64,000 bases of DNA, taken from NCBI RefSeq assembly GCF_000150275.1, contig NW_002060943.1, forward strand, positions 1,360,628-1,424,627. The letters run 5' to 3'. The translations under genes were made by a program, and so were the position numbers. The stretch comes from Trichoplax adhaerens. Taxonomy: Eukaryota; Placozoa; Uniplacotomia; Trichoplacea; Trichoplacidae. Below, one piece after another: positions 37,481-50,176 of this stretch; the first letter of the stretch is position 1; each line of letters opens with the position of its first letter. Under the pieces are notes generated by a model, which ran no database searches, had not been told where the DNA came from, and saw only the letters and a program-made list of their open reading frames with translations.

Positions 37481-40400
37481 TCAGTTACACTTACAGCCTG
37501 ATTTATTTTGAACTTTTTCAACAACTTTCTTAGTAACACCAGTATCAAGAGCGAAGTAGAGAATAATATCAGCCACGATTAAAGCACCAACAATGGAGAG
37601 GATGATAATGATAGCCAAAGTGAAAGGTGCCATAGGAGCTAAAGTTATAATTTATGGCGAAGATTATCAAGAGGGTAGCAAAGCCAGAAACATACAAATA
37701 GGAAATATCAATTCTGACATTCTACTTAATTTTATAGTTTTATAAGAGCAAATAAAGAAGTTATTAGACAGTAAAATTAAGTATTACTCTACCTGCAGCT
37801 GTTTTCACTGTTTTTAAAGGGCTGCTATAAGTGATACCCGCAGTATTTATGGCACCAACACGAACGTTATAGCTTGTCGATCCATTAAGTTTGGTAACTG
37901 ATGCGCTCATGACATCTGCTTTAGTCTATGAAATAATGATTTTTATCTTTACAGTTTGTTTGATATACGGAAAAATGTTCAAAATTCTCCATATGTATTA
38001 ATAAAGACTAACAATTTATATTATCACAATAGCTACGGATGAATAGTAAGAATTGTAATTTAAAATTGCGTCATTTTTCCATTTCATCCGTTAAATTTAT
38101 CTATTACATTTATTTTGACTTTAAACTACTTGATACTATACATTTATAATAAAGGCATTAAAAAATTTTAATTTGATAGATTGGATTATACAAAGTCATG
38201 ATCAACTGGGCCACTATTTAATCACAATTTATTCACGTTTGTTAATTTATATTACAGAGAATTGGTTATATCAGTGTTGTTTGCATAAGGTTGGATATTA
38301 ATTTATGACCATCTGAATTATAGTAAATTGCTCAGAGATTATATCTTATCTTACAACTAATATGAGAATATCCTAACATGCATTAAACATAAGGCAAATA
38401 TATTTCACAGCCTGCAATTTTTGATTTTCAAATAAAGATACTTGATCTATTGGTGTCTTAGATTCTATACAGCTACAGTTATAATCGAAAAATAGCAGTG
38501 GCAAGAATATGTACAATATATGGATATACTAATACGGCAGGAATGAAGGGGCAAGGATACTTCAACTTGTATTGGACATATCAAAATACTGCTGGTAGAT
38601 CAATTTTAATTTAAGAATATAAAATTGATGACCTATCGGTGATTATTCAACATTCTTTACGGCTCTATTTTTGTCATTGGGAGAAATAACTTATATCTAT
38701 ATGGTATACTCTTATCGAGGCTAATAAGTGGACTAAGTCATGGATATAATATTGAGAAGGTCTTGAGTAAAGATATAGCACTACGTACAGGTGGCCATTC
38801 AATTTAAACACGTTATGCTGCATGAAATGCCAGATATAGATATTAATTTATCCTTAAAATCCTCAATCTGATTCAACAGTTCACGCTACGCTTAGTACGG
38901 ATAAATCATATACATCAGTATCGACTCACTTGCGTGGAAAACCAATTTTTCGATACAACTTTGCCTGCACGAATTTGATATTCAACCTTATAAGCAGTAA
39001 TGGGCGCACCGTTATCACTGATTGGTGCCATCCAAGAAACCGTCATAGAATCATACTTGATATTTTCGATAGAAATATTGCGAGGTGCTGTGGGTGGATC
39101 TGCAAGAATCAATGGATAAAATAGCGTCAAGATTTGGAAAACTACCTGGATATTAGGCTAAGTAATAGGAAACTTGCAGATACATTGTACCTGAATAAGG
39201 TAGATTGCAATGATTAACTTACTTATAACAATGGTTTTAGTTTGTGATTTCTTTGGCTTTCCCCAACCGATTTGATTCTTAGCAGAGACTTGAATCTGAT
39301 ATTCCTTATTGTAGGTTAATTGGCTTAGAGTATATGGGGTAGTGGCATTATCGATGGTAATCCAGTTCGCATCGCCAACCATTCGATATTCTAAACGATA
39401 TTCAGTGACTTTACGTCCATGATCATTGGTAGGTGGTTTCCATGAAACGGTAATCGAATGATCAGTACTTCTAAGGAAGAGCTCTGTTGGCATACTAGGT
39501 TCAGCTGCAAATAAAATGGAAATTAGTACAATAATATACGTTAATCCATAGATGAGAATAAGGACGAGATATAGAAGAGAATTAATCTAGAAAAATTGAT
39601 TGATTATTTCCAGTTGCAGAATACTTTGAGTGCGTTATGTTACTACCATAGCAGTATATTTATATCAAAAAGTATATAGTATAAGTCAAAGCTCATACTG
39701 TATTAATTGTTGATCCTGAGGTACGAGCGCTAATGAAATGAAATTATTCACATCACTACTCTAAATTCAGTACTTGGAAGAAAGGTCTTTGACTACCAAA
39801 TAGGCCATAGTACCTTATTTTACATAAAATACGAGTAGATTATCATAGATGACTCTATGATCACTAACGAAAAGTAATGCATATACATGTAAACGAATAG
39901 GATCAGTATTCAATTTTCCTTCTCATTTTAACTTATTTTTGAAAGAGCAACGCCTGGTAGAGAACAAATATTCAAAGTTGATTTTCATTAAATTACCTAA
40001 ACGAAGAGTCATTTCGATGGCTTCATAAGAAGGTCCCCAACATCGTCGATTGTGTGCGGCAACTTTGAATTCGTATTCAGTATTATCTTCAAGACCTGTA
40101 ATGGTGATTGGTGATTTCTTTCCTGTTTTCATCACGAAGACCATATCAGTATCATTTTTGCGATAATCTACGCGATAGTCATCAACGGGCGCTCCACCAT
40201 CAAAGTCAGGTGGCATCCAAGATGCAACAACATGAGTATAGTAGACATCGAATTTAACTTCTGTAGGTACTCTTGGACATTCTATGATTTACAAAATAAG
40301 AGTATATTGAATAAAATGATTATAGATAATTCTATCCAAGTTAAAATGATTGATTGGCAGAATTATTTTAGTGATAATTAGACTAGAAAGGATGAATGTA

Positions 40401-43400
40401 CATTCGGGGACTCCTAAGACATACTCCAGGAGTTTATCTTAAGAGTCCCTATTGTAGTCAAATTACATAACGATTATTCCAAATTAATTCAATTATAAAG
40501 AAAATTAATCTAAGCATAAATTCTTTGATAGCATCACTAAAAGAAGGATCATTAGTTCAAAATCTACTTTAAAGGTTATTAATCTATTCATAGAATGGAT
40601 GAATATTGCCCGCTAAAGATGTTTTGATCAATTTAAATTATATCCAATTTATGACAGATACTGTATAATTGGTTCCTTCAATCCTTTCATATTATCGTAA
40701 ATAGAGTGTGGATTAGTTTAAAAACGATATAAAATATAAATATATCAAACATTCTTAAAATTAGGGAGACTAAACTATTCAGACAAGGGGAAAAATACGT
40801 GATATTAAGGTTAGAATAATAGGATAAATAGCTATGAAAGTAACGTATCCTATCGCTACTTCATGACCAACTTATTCAATGAAAACATAATCATTAAACT
40901 TCTTTTTAATAAGTTTATCAATCATTCTCAAAATTAGATAACTAAGCTATTTAGACAAGGAAAGAAAACATGCCTTTAAGGTAAGAAAAATAGGATAAAT
41001 AGCTATGACTGTAACACATCCTATTAAAGCAATTTAAATCCTATCGCCATCTTATGACCAAACTATTCAATAGGGAATGAGTATTAAACTTTTAAATAAA
41101 AAGATTAAGTATTCTCAAATTAAGCAAACAAAACTAATAAGACAAGGAAAGAAAACATGGTATTAAGGTAAGAATAATAGTATAAATAGCTACCGTATGG
41201 GTGTAACATGTTGACGAGAACAATTTCAATTCTATCACCATTTGACTAAACTATTCGGTAACGACATGATTGTTAAACTTCTTCTCCTTAATTATCCCTT
41301 TCAAAACTGATTATAAGCTTTAGCTCAGCTTACTATCTCGAAGGCACTTGGGTTTCGTGTTTAGCTAAAGTATCGAGCTTAAGATGAAAAGTCGTTTTTC
41401 CTACAGTAATCTTGCTATTTTACTTTTTCAATACTAGCTGCAGGCATTATTTTGCCTTCTTGTTAAAACTTTATTGGCAATTACATGTTAGGCCTTGAAG
41501 TAAATTTGTAAAGAGCAAAAATACTCTTACAGTGATTTCTATTGCTAATCGGCGTCTACTTTAAAGGTAAATTTACTCTAGTACAGAGTTCCAATCGAGT
41601 TTGCCTTCATTCAACTTGGAAATTGGATATGTGCTAATTCTATACCGGTATCATGCTTGCAATGAATTATTATTTCTCTAAAGGTAGAAAGACTCACTTG
41701 CTCGATTTGTTTTAGCAGTAAAGACTTTAGATTCTGCACCGTAAGCAATATTATTGGATACCGCAAATCTGAAATCATAGCTAGTATCGTCCACTAAACC
41801 GGAAATATCCACTGGACATTTATATTTGGAGCTTTCAATAATTTTTGTTGTCACATTCATAGGAGCACCGGTGGGCCAGTACATGATCTTGTACTTTGTT
41901 GCAGTCGCTTTCTCAGACTCAGGAATAGTGAAACAGACATTAATATGAGAGAATTTGGCATCCAATTTACATTCACTTGGTGGCTTTGGTAAATCTAGAA
42001 AGGAAAGGAAGGATAAAGAAAGACTTGGATCATCCTTCTTGAATTCAATTTATTTGTTACAACTGGCTTGATCGGTTGGTAAGGCGGATCAATTTGCTTC
42101 TATACAATCTATTCCTAATTCCTTGATAATCAGTCTATAAAATCTATTTCTATCTAGATTATTACCTGAAATATTCAGTGTTGTAGCCTGGATAGTTTTT
42201 CTATCCTCTTGAAGAGTTGTCTTGACAATGCACGTATAATTCCCTGCATCTTTTTCAGTGACATTTTTAAATACTAAGTTACCATTCTTAGCTACATCCC
42301 TGTTTGGATCTACCCCCAAAATTTCATGGTGATTAAATTTCCATCGATATCTTACTGCGGATATTCCTTTTCCTTCTCCATGACATACTAAGTATCCAGG
42401 ACGACCAATAATGAGGTATTGGGTTGTAGGAGCAATCGCCTTTAACTTTCCTATTTAAGAGTGAAATAATTGGAAAGTTGAAACCATTTTGTGCCAAAAG
42501 CGGCAATAGAAATTATTGCAGAGTATTCAGTTGCATAATTATACAATTCATTTTTAAATCTGTTCTTAATTATAAACGACAAATCATGATCATTAGCACT
42601 TAATCTATCATATAATGGATTGAAAGCTACAAACCTACTATAATTTTTTTTATAATAATTCATTCAAGATTGAATTTCAATATCAATATGATTTCCTCTA
42701 TTTTTACGATACGCTAATTATCCCGTATTAGCAGATCTAGAAGCATTTATCCAACTATAGTCCAATTAGACTTATTCTATATGGTGTTTGCGTTGATCAA
42801 TGATTGAACAAACTTGTAGAATAAAATGGAAGACTTTGATCATCAACTTTACCATTCTAATTGACAACAATTTTTTCTTGTCTCCATAGAAATCAAAAGG
42901 TCATTTTTTACTAACCGGAAACATAGAGAACGGCAGGTTCTTTTTGAAGAGAATTTTCGTCTAAATAAACACAGTTATAGGTGCCTGCATCGGATAAAGT
43001 GGCGTTGACAATACGCAATTCTGTGCCATTATTTGTCACAACAGTATGCGGATCCGAATCGGGCAGATGAGTTCCATTAGGCGTTTGCCAATACAAGAAT
43101 TTACCAGGAGGTCCTTTTTGATAGATTGTGCAAGTAAAAGTTATATCTTCGCCCACTAAGATACGTTCTACAGCTGGTTTCACCCTAGCATCTATATTGA
43201 TCATGTTCAAATTGGGAAAAGGATTTATTAGAAATATTCCATTTATTTCAGGCAGTTTAATCCAATCTCAAAGAATCCAATTCAACTTGGCCATAAGAAT
43301 TAAAGTGACAGATAGTAAAACACATAATCGTTTGGATGGACGATTACAAAATAGATCTATTATGAAAACTTCTATCAGCTGCATTATTATCGACAGTAGT

Positions 43401-45046
43401 GGCTAATAAGGCAATGTAAAATACAACTCGTAGATCCAATTTTTGCAAGTATTATCTTTAAAATCTTTCGATGATGTGGGATAATACTACAGCTACCAAA
43501 TACCCTATTAATATCAACACTTTACTTTTCAAGTCTTAATAGACAGCCATCAGTACAAGACAAATACCGTTCTGTGGTGAAATAAAATTCGATGATTTTA
43601 AATAGTAATACTCTCGGTAATACCTTCATTCGTATTAACACTTAACTTTTCAAGTTTAATGAACTGCCATAAAGTAAGAGACAAATACTATTACCCCTAT
43701 GGTGGAAAGAGTTAGAGGATTTGGAATAGAACTACTCTTGTAAAATACCCTATTAGTATGAAAATTTTACTTTTCAAATTTTAATGGATTACTAGAAAGT
43801 AAAAGACAAATGCTATTACTCCTGTAGTAAAAAGAATTCGATGATTTGGAATAATGTTACTCTCGCAAATACTCCAATTAGTATGAACTCAACTTTTCAA
43901 GCTTTAATAGACTGTTATAACGTAAAAGACAGATACTCCAGTCGTGAAATGAATTAGATGATTTGGAATAGTACTACTCTCGCAAGTACCTATAAGTTTG
44001 AACACTTGACTTTTTAAGCTTGAATGGACTACTATCAAGTAAAGATAAATAGTATTGCAGCACTTCTGTGGTGAAATGAATTTGTAGGACAAAGTGAGCA
44101 TTAAGAATCAACTTTTCAAGTCTGAATGGACTACTATTAAGTAACAGAAAATACTGTTACTCATATAGCAAAATCAATTTTTAGGATAAAATGAGTATTA
44201 GGATCAATATTTCAGGTTTTAATGGGCTGTTGTACAGTAAAAAACAAATTCTGTTACTCCTGTAGTAGAATAAATTTGTCGGATAAATGAGTATTAGGAT
44301 TCATTTTTTTTAACTTCTAATGGACTACTGTAAAATAAAAGACAAATTTTATTACTCCTGCTGTGAAATGAATTTGTAGGACAAAATGAGTATTCCACTT
44401 TTTAAGTTTAATGGATTGCTATCAGTAAAATAATGTCACTCTTGTAGTAAAAATAATTTATAGGAAAAAAATGAAGTTCTTGTTGTAGCTCTACTACTAG
44501 TTCAGTTTATGCCTATAGGCGCATCCATTTTTAAGTTTGAAAGCTCATATTAATCCAATACCTGAACAATTTATTAATGAATTACGTTCATACTCCCATT
44601 TTAGACATAAAATAGATATATGATCAAAATTTTGGCATGGATAACTAGCAGCAGTGTCGGCATGATGTAAAATAATCGTAGACAAGTTCTGAGAATATTT
44701 TAAAACAGACTTTTTTTGGTATTAGCTGCCGAAAACAACTTGTAGCTGATCCACAAAATAATTTTTATTACAGGTATATCTTTTCAAAATTTTTTCATTG
44801 TACAGATGCATAACTACAGTCGATACTTGACGGATTATAAAGTTGAATTTCATCGGTTTATGGTCTAATTTTAAGACAATTAATTATGGGAACTAATGTA
44901 AGAGCTTAGTATTAAATGATTGCAGTGCAATCATTTGATCTAAGGTGATTACTTGCTTCTCTTTCCCTCTTTTACTTACATGCAGCACTTGTGGGGCCGA
45001 CACATATGGTGGCCAAGGAAAGGGCGACAATGATCCAGGTCTTCAT
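37481..45046 (-). CDS. NCAM-like Ig/FN3 cell-adhesion protein
   Basis: Exons: 45046-44980, 43191-42916, 42450-42166, 41994-41698, 40281-39997, 39504-39223, 39099-38930, 37925-37793 and 37638-37481; about 650 residues. Exon 1 encodes a signal peptide (MKTWIIVALSLATICVG). Two Ig domains follow (FTCTIYQKG...SDAGTYNCVY; YLVCHGEGKG...KDAGNYTCIV) and then four fibronectin type III domains (for example MPPDFDGGAPVDDYRVDY, WKPPTNDHGRKVTEYRLEY, WMAPISDNGAPITAYKVEY). A membrane helix near the C-terminus (LAIIIILSIVGALIVADIIL) and a short cytoplasmic tail end the protein. A type I adhesion receptor of the NCAM/fasciclin II kind is likely. Ig and FN3 exons are mostly phase 1-1, the mobile-module arrangement. 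Exons may be missing in the 40.3-41.7 kb gap. NCAM lies closest in domain order, but vertebrate NCAM has five Ig and two FN3 domains, so no symbol is assigned. Confidence 0.88.
40407..40449. repeat. Imperfect hairpin in NCAM-like intron
   Basis: The arms GGGACTCCTAAGACATACTCC and AGGAGTTTATCTTAAGAGTCCC pair with a few mismatches and almost no loop. It sits in the intron between exons 4 and 5 of the NCAM-like gene. It could be a small MITE remnant or a cruciform-forming element. Confidence 0.55.
40750..41300. repeat. Tandem array, about 172-187 bp unit, three copies, intronic
   Basis: Copies are anchored by AGACAAGG at 40781, 40953 and 41140. Each carries TAAGGT-AGAA-AATAGGATAAATAGCTA, a GTAACRYATCCTAT word, a CTATTCAAT word and TTAAACTTCTTTT. 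It lies in the NCAM-like intron between the second Ig-side FN3 exon and the next. Confidence 0.8.
43465..44480. repeat. Intronic minisatellite-like array, about nine copies of 100-125 bp
   Basis: Nine related copies carry a CTTTTCAAG-YTTAATGGACTACTA core followed by AGTAAAAGACAAAT-CTATTACTCC and a GTGAAATGAATT-GATGATTTGG block. Cores lie near 43530, 43645, 43770, 43890, 44010, 44110, 44210, 44310 and 44400. The array fills much of the first intron of the NCAM-like gene. Spacing shortens towards the exon 1 side as the block before the core shrinks. Confidence 0.85.
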
Positions 45047-47693
45047 CTATAGATATTAAACAACGAGGATATAGGATTAAGTTACTATATGCAGACTAAC
45101 TGCTATCCTACGACTAGATGATGTATTACCAATGGGTAGATTAATAAAAATTAAAATTTTTGAAGGATAGCAATTCAATTTCAAGTATTTCTACTCATTA
45201 ACGAATCTTAATTCAATATCAAACTGAATAGGAAAGAGTATCAAGTCCGTCATGGATTATTATTTTTTGCAGTACTCTTCCTTCTTATGGAAAAAAATAG
45301 AAGACATATTCATTTTCCTCTTACCTTGGTAGTCCTGTCGTTTAGCCAACTTGGAAAAAAGTCTGGCAGAGGTTACTGATAGTAAATATTTTATACTACA
45401 GAGCATATGGTAGCAGAAATAACTAAACGATGATCTAATAACACATGGTGTATGCTAATTTATGTGATTGTCATCTTTGATCCTACGTCAGTACAATCAT
45501 ATGCTTGCCAGAGCCGTTCTCATTTTTCACTTCCTTGATATTCCAGTTACAATGTGATTGGTAGAAGAGTAAACATTCAGGGATAAAATATTTAGCACCA
45601 AATTAAAATAATTCTATCCTATTTATCCATTTTCACATTATGATATTGACCGAATATCTACTCATAGACGTATCTCGATAACATGATCGAATATCTGCCT
45701 TACTTATAATTATTTTACCCACATAAGGCCAGCATAATGAATGGCCTCGTTGATAAATATGATTAGTAATTAATCTGGTGAAAAATGGACCAATTCCTGC
45801 CAATGTTATTAACTAATGATCGATGTATTGTATTAGTATTACGATATCAATGAAAAAATCTTCCATTTTATACCTATTATAAAACAAGAATTTTCATGTT
45901 TAATATATAATTTATAATGATAGTAGCAAATTACAGTAGTTGTATATTTTAAAAGTACATTAATAATATGAGAAAGAGAAATATGAAACTCAGGCTAATT
46001 GATCGTTCCGAATTATGTATTATAATTTGTACTATAGATTAATCAATTATGGCTGGTTTAATGAAACAGCATATTTATGTTTAAGGGATTCGTTATGTAA
46101 CTCTACGCGTAGTCATATATCCTCTAGTTGATATTTTTGATAGCTATATTTGATATCATTAGGGTTTATAAGAATAGATATTATCATGATGCTAATGTTA
46201 GATGATTCTAAATTACGATAGTAGAAATTGCTGATTACTAATATTGTATTAACCAGCTAGCTAAGAATAGTCAATAGATCGATGTGGATTGATATACTAT
46301 AATTGTAAAGATCATCCTAGCGGTGTTAGGCATTAACAGAAGGATAATGATATATTAAGCAGACCGATTTGTACCGTAAAACATATTGATAATTATAATC
46401 TATTTAAGGAAAAGTCTTCTGCTTGATGACTCAAGTCTGATTGTAGGCAACTTTATTAGCGTAAATAGATTTAAAAAAATGTACTTAAGAATTGCAGGGA
46501 TGAGCTCAAACTTTACTTCTTTTGAGCTTAGAATATTCTAGATTAAATTCTTGTTCATATATTTAGTATTAGCCAGTTAGCTAAGTATGGTGAATAGATC
46601 GATGTGACTTGATATACTATAATTGTATAGATACCCTGCATCTTTACGGTATTAGACATTAATATAATAATGTGATATTAAGCAGACTGATTCGTGTTGT
46701 AAGACATATTAATAATCTATTTGAGGAAAAGTTTTCTATTTAATGACTCAAGTCTGATTGTTTGCAACTTTGTTGCTCTAAAATAGATTAAAAGAAATGT
46801 ATTCATGACCAGTAGAGATGAGCTTAGACTAGACTTTACTTCTTTCGAGCTCAGGGCACACTAGATTAGATTCTTGTTCTCATTGATTTTTACCCCACTA
46901 TGCTTAATAACTCTGTAATTAACGCTACTTTTTTATAAATTCTATCTGCCCGAGACAATTCTTTTGGTGAGAATTACACTAAATTGGAAAAAAATATTCC
47001 AACGATATCTTTATTGCAATACGTTATGGTACGCGTGAGAGAATCAACTACAGATTGATTTTAGAATTCAATCTTGGCATAAACTGAAATGAACACTATT
47101 TATAACTCCTGCCAATAAAGCACTCAAATTGTTTTTTGATCAAGTGCCAAAGATGCATCTAAAATGTATTCACCTTAGACAGAATAAACTAATTTTTTAC
47201 ATAGATATAAATACTATGCATTACATAGTAGATCCAATCTATTTTATCAATGTATATTGCATACTACAATTATTGATAACAATCTAATCCCTACATAATG
47301 CATATGTGCACATAACAGCGGCTAAGTAATTTTATTGTACAGAATGTTTTATTCAATGTACAGTTAAGACTATTATAACATTTTCAGGTAACAGTCATGA
47401 TGGTAACGATAGAGCTTATTAGAATTTGAGAAAAGTCAAGAGAACACATCATACATGAGCAGCATCAATAGCAACTCCTAGGTCATAATTTATATGGTAC
47501 ATTAATGATATAAATGACATCATAAAAAATTATTCAATTTTGACAACGTACCTATTTTCATTTATAATAATTTAAAATTACGGGTATAGTAAATGATTGA
47601 AGTGAATCAATCCCATTTTGATGACAGTACAATAGACTAATATTTTACAGTATTGATATACATTGAATACAGTACAAGATCGTTTGAGTTGAA
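45047..47693. other. Intergenic region upstream of NCAM-like gene
   Basis: It separates the 5' end of the NCAM-like gene from the 3' end of the RRM-GYF gene, both on the minus strand. A 320 bp tandem duplication occupies 46240-46885. I see no exon or RNA gene in the rest. Confidence 0.6.
46240..46885. repeat. Tandem duplication, about 320 bp unit
   Basis: Copies begin at ARCCAGYTAGCTAAG (46251 and 46571). They share ATAGATCGATGTG-TTGATATACTATAATTGTA, a TTAGGCATTAA-like word, ATATTAAGCAGAC-GATT, TGACTCAAGTCTGATTGT and GATGAGCT-A-ACT--ACTTCTTT-GAGCT. Each copy spans about 310 bp. Confidence 0.85.
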
Positions 47694-50176
47694 TTAAGGA
47701 TACATTGTAAAGTCTATCTCCGAAATGGGTATAAATTCGAGTCTATTAGGCACGGAAAAATTTTCTTCATCATCATCTTGGAAATTTTCCGATGGATTCG
47801 CACGTCCCTGTTTTGATTCGTCCTCTGCTTTGTCCAAGGCAACAGTTGAAATTTCTTTTTCTTTATCGTTTTCCCTTTCTACACTGGCGGTATCATTTTC
47901 ACTATCAGAATCTTCATCGCTGTATGCAACGAGTCCAGGTATTTGCTTCTCTGTTTTCTCCGATAAAACATTGGCACTATCATCGACACCATTATTATCA
48001 TTATCTTGTGCAGCAATCCAATCAGATATGGAATTAAAATCGACTTGTCGGACAAAAGCTTCGCGCGTAAAGTAACCCTATGGATATTTAAAATGTTCAA
48101 TTTTTTTATAAATTATACGATTGCAATCGAAGAAAACATTAGTCATCCATTCATCATACCAGCTACAGTCTACAATGACTTTGTTAAGCACAAGCAAGCA
48201 TTACATAAATATATATATATATATATATAGCCCTTCATCATGCATCATGCCATCACCATCTTTCAAACTACATCACTACTGTAGCTAAGCTGAATTCACA
48301 CCACAATGAAGAAATGATGTGTAATACTATTTACAGTAATTTAATAGTAGCTATTATCATTTGCTTACAGCTTTACTCCAATTTAGCATAGTTCTAGTAT
48401 CGTAGGGGCCATGTACCTAAAACAATAACATAATTGTTAGACGTGTGATAACTAATACAAAGTTTCTTTATGATTATCTTCAAAATTATAATAATAAAGT
48501 GATGTTGGTATATCCAATGCAAAAGCCAACCTCAGCATCTTTATCAGAAGACCATTTAAACTCCCATTGCAACGTGGGGCCTACAGAATTTTCTGCTTCT
48601 TTGGCTTTTCTTTTCTCTTCTCTCTTTGCATCACGTAGCTAATAGCAAGAATCATAATTACTTCTATATTCTAATTTGATCGATAGTAAACCAGGTAAAG
48701 TTAGTCAGACACAGCAGCGTACGAACTTCATCAAACTATATCACCTACCGCTTTAGGTTGCCACTCTACAGCACTAACGTAAATATTCCTTCCATCTAAC
48801 CTCTAAGAGTGTAGAATGATAAATTTATCAAGCATTATCAAAGTTATCCTCTTATACAAAAGATGTTTGATTTTCAATTGTAGACGCATTGTAGCTTACC
48901 GGATAATTCATGGCACACCATTTGCGACAATGGAGAGCTACATGAAAGATAAAGCATTATGATATCCCTTTTTCTGATTGAGTTGTAATGATCCACAGTA
49001 GAGTACAGTAGATCCATCAGTCTTATTTAACTCAATATCAACGATGGCTACACATGAATACCACCATGACGTCACTGTTGGCTAAATTGTTGTTGATGTA
49101 CAGTATGAGACTAATTCAAGTTGCTATAGCTATTTCTGCTTGGGAAAGAATAATATCCACTGCTGATACTAGTCACTTGTACAAAAAAGTCATGATAGTA
49201 TTATACAGGTAAGAAATGGTAGTATTGAAGTAACAATGGTGTATTGCGTATTTTAACTGACCTTCTTCTGCTGACGAATAAGTCACAAATGCAAAGCCTT
49301 TGGAATTGCCTGTGTCATGATCTTTAATAATCTTGATATTGGAAAAAAAAATCATTTACTATTATTATCATTTCGTAGAAACAGACTGACAAAGAGCTAA
49401 AAGTAGGTAAAAGGAGTAAAGTGATATGTTGCAATCAAGCAGTCTTGTTCTATGTTAATATGACGTTCAGATCAGTTGTTGATTGTAGGAGTCACCTTAG
49501 CATCCATAAGTTTACCAAAGGAAGAGAAATAATGTGCCAAGGATTCTATATTAATGATGGGCATAAACATCATCCTAGTTAGGACATTATCCTAAGCAAT
49601 TTGTAGTGATGGTTATGGTCTATTCTCGAATGAATATGAAGGCAACTGTACCGAATTTCTCTCAACTTGTTGAATCATAATATGACATAACCTCTATATA
49701 CAGGTATCCTTTTATCATGACAATATTGTAGTACAAGATACAAGCTCACCTAAGGTAGTATCCCACGACAGATTGCCAATAAATAATTTGGCTGCTGGAT
49801 CAACTATTATTTGGATATTAATACAATATGTCGATTAAGGCAAAGAATTAGCAATAGAAGCTTCTACTGATAACGAGTAGTGCATTCATCAAGTCTGTAT
49901 AGCATTATTTCAAGTCATTGCTTGTCGACATTGGTTGATAACAAGAATGATAGAGGTCAATCTGTTATGGAGAACAGCTGATTGCAAGGTTATTGATTAG
50001 CCTCTATTGCCTATCTTACATTTAAGCCTTTTTCCACTGGTCAAAGTCTCTGCATTATGCGTTTGAGGATGGAGAGGTGCGCTGCGTTTAGCAGCCAGTG
50101 GACCATTTGCGTTTTCATCGTTTGCACTACGTTTGGTAGCGGTGTACTTCTTATAGCTATAACTGAAGGTAGACAT
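47694..50176 (-). CDS. RRM plus GYF-domain protein (CD2BP2/LIN1-like C-terminus)
   Basis: Exons: 50176-50020, 49803-49750, 49545-49496, 49331-49262, 48937-48900, 48802-48749, 48638-48531, 48416-48369 and 48077-47694; all phases agree, giving 320 residues. A basic N-terminal segment (KRSANDENANGPLAAKR) precedes one RRM (about 53-140) with RNP2 LFIGNL, helix LAHYFSSFGKLMDAK, RNP1 SKGFAFVTY and last strand LDGRNIYVSAVEWQP. A charged linker (RDAKREEKRKAKEAE) leads to a GYF domain with its whole signature: W-E-F-K-W, HGPY, four residues, M, LNW, SKAGYF. The acidic tail ends NRLEFIPISEIDFTMYP, like the CD2BP2 C-terminus. GYF domains bind proline-rich ligands, and CD2BP2/LIN1 is a U5 snRNP factor, so a splicing role is inferred. 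Human CD2BP2 has no RRM. Because the two domains share one open frame over several phase-0 junctions, two genes are unlikely. Confidence 0.88.
48209..48229. repeat. AT dinucleotide microsatellite
   Basis: About ten uninterrupted AT units lie in the intron between the last two exons of the RRM-GYF gene. Confidence 0.9.
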
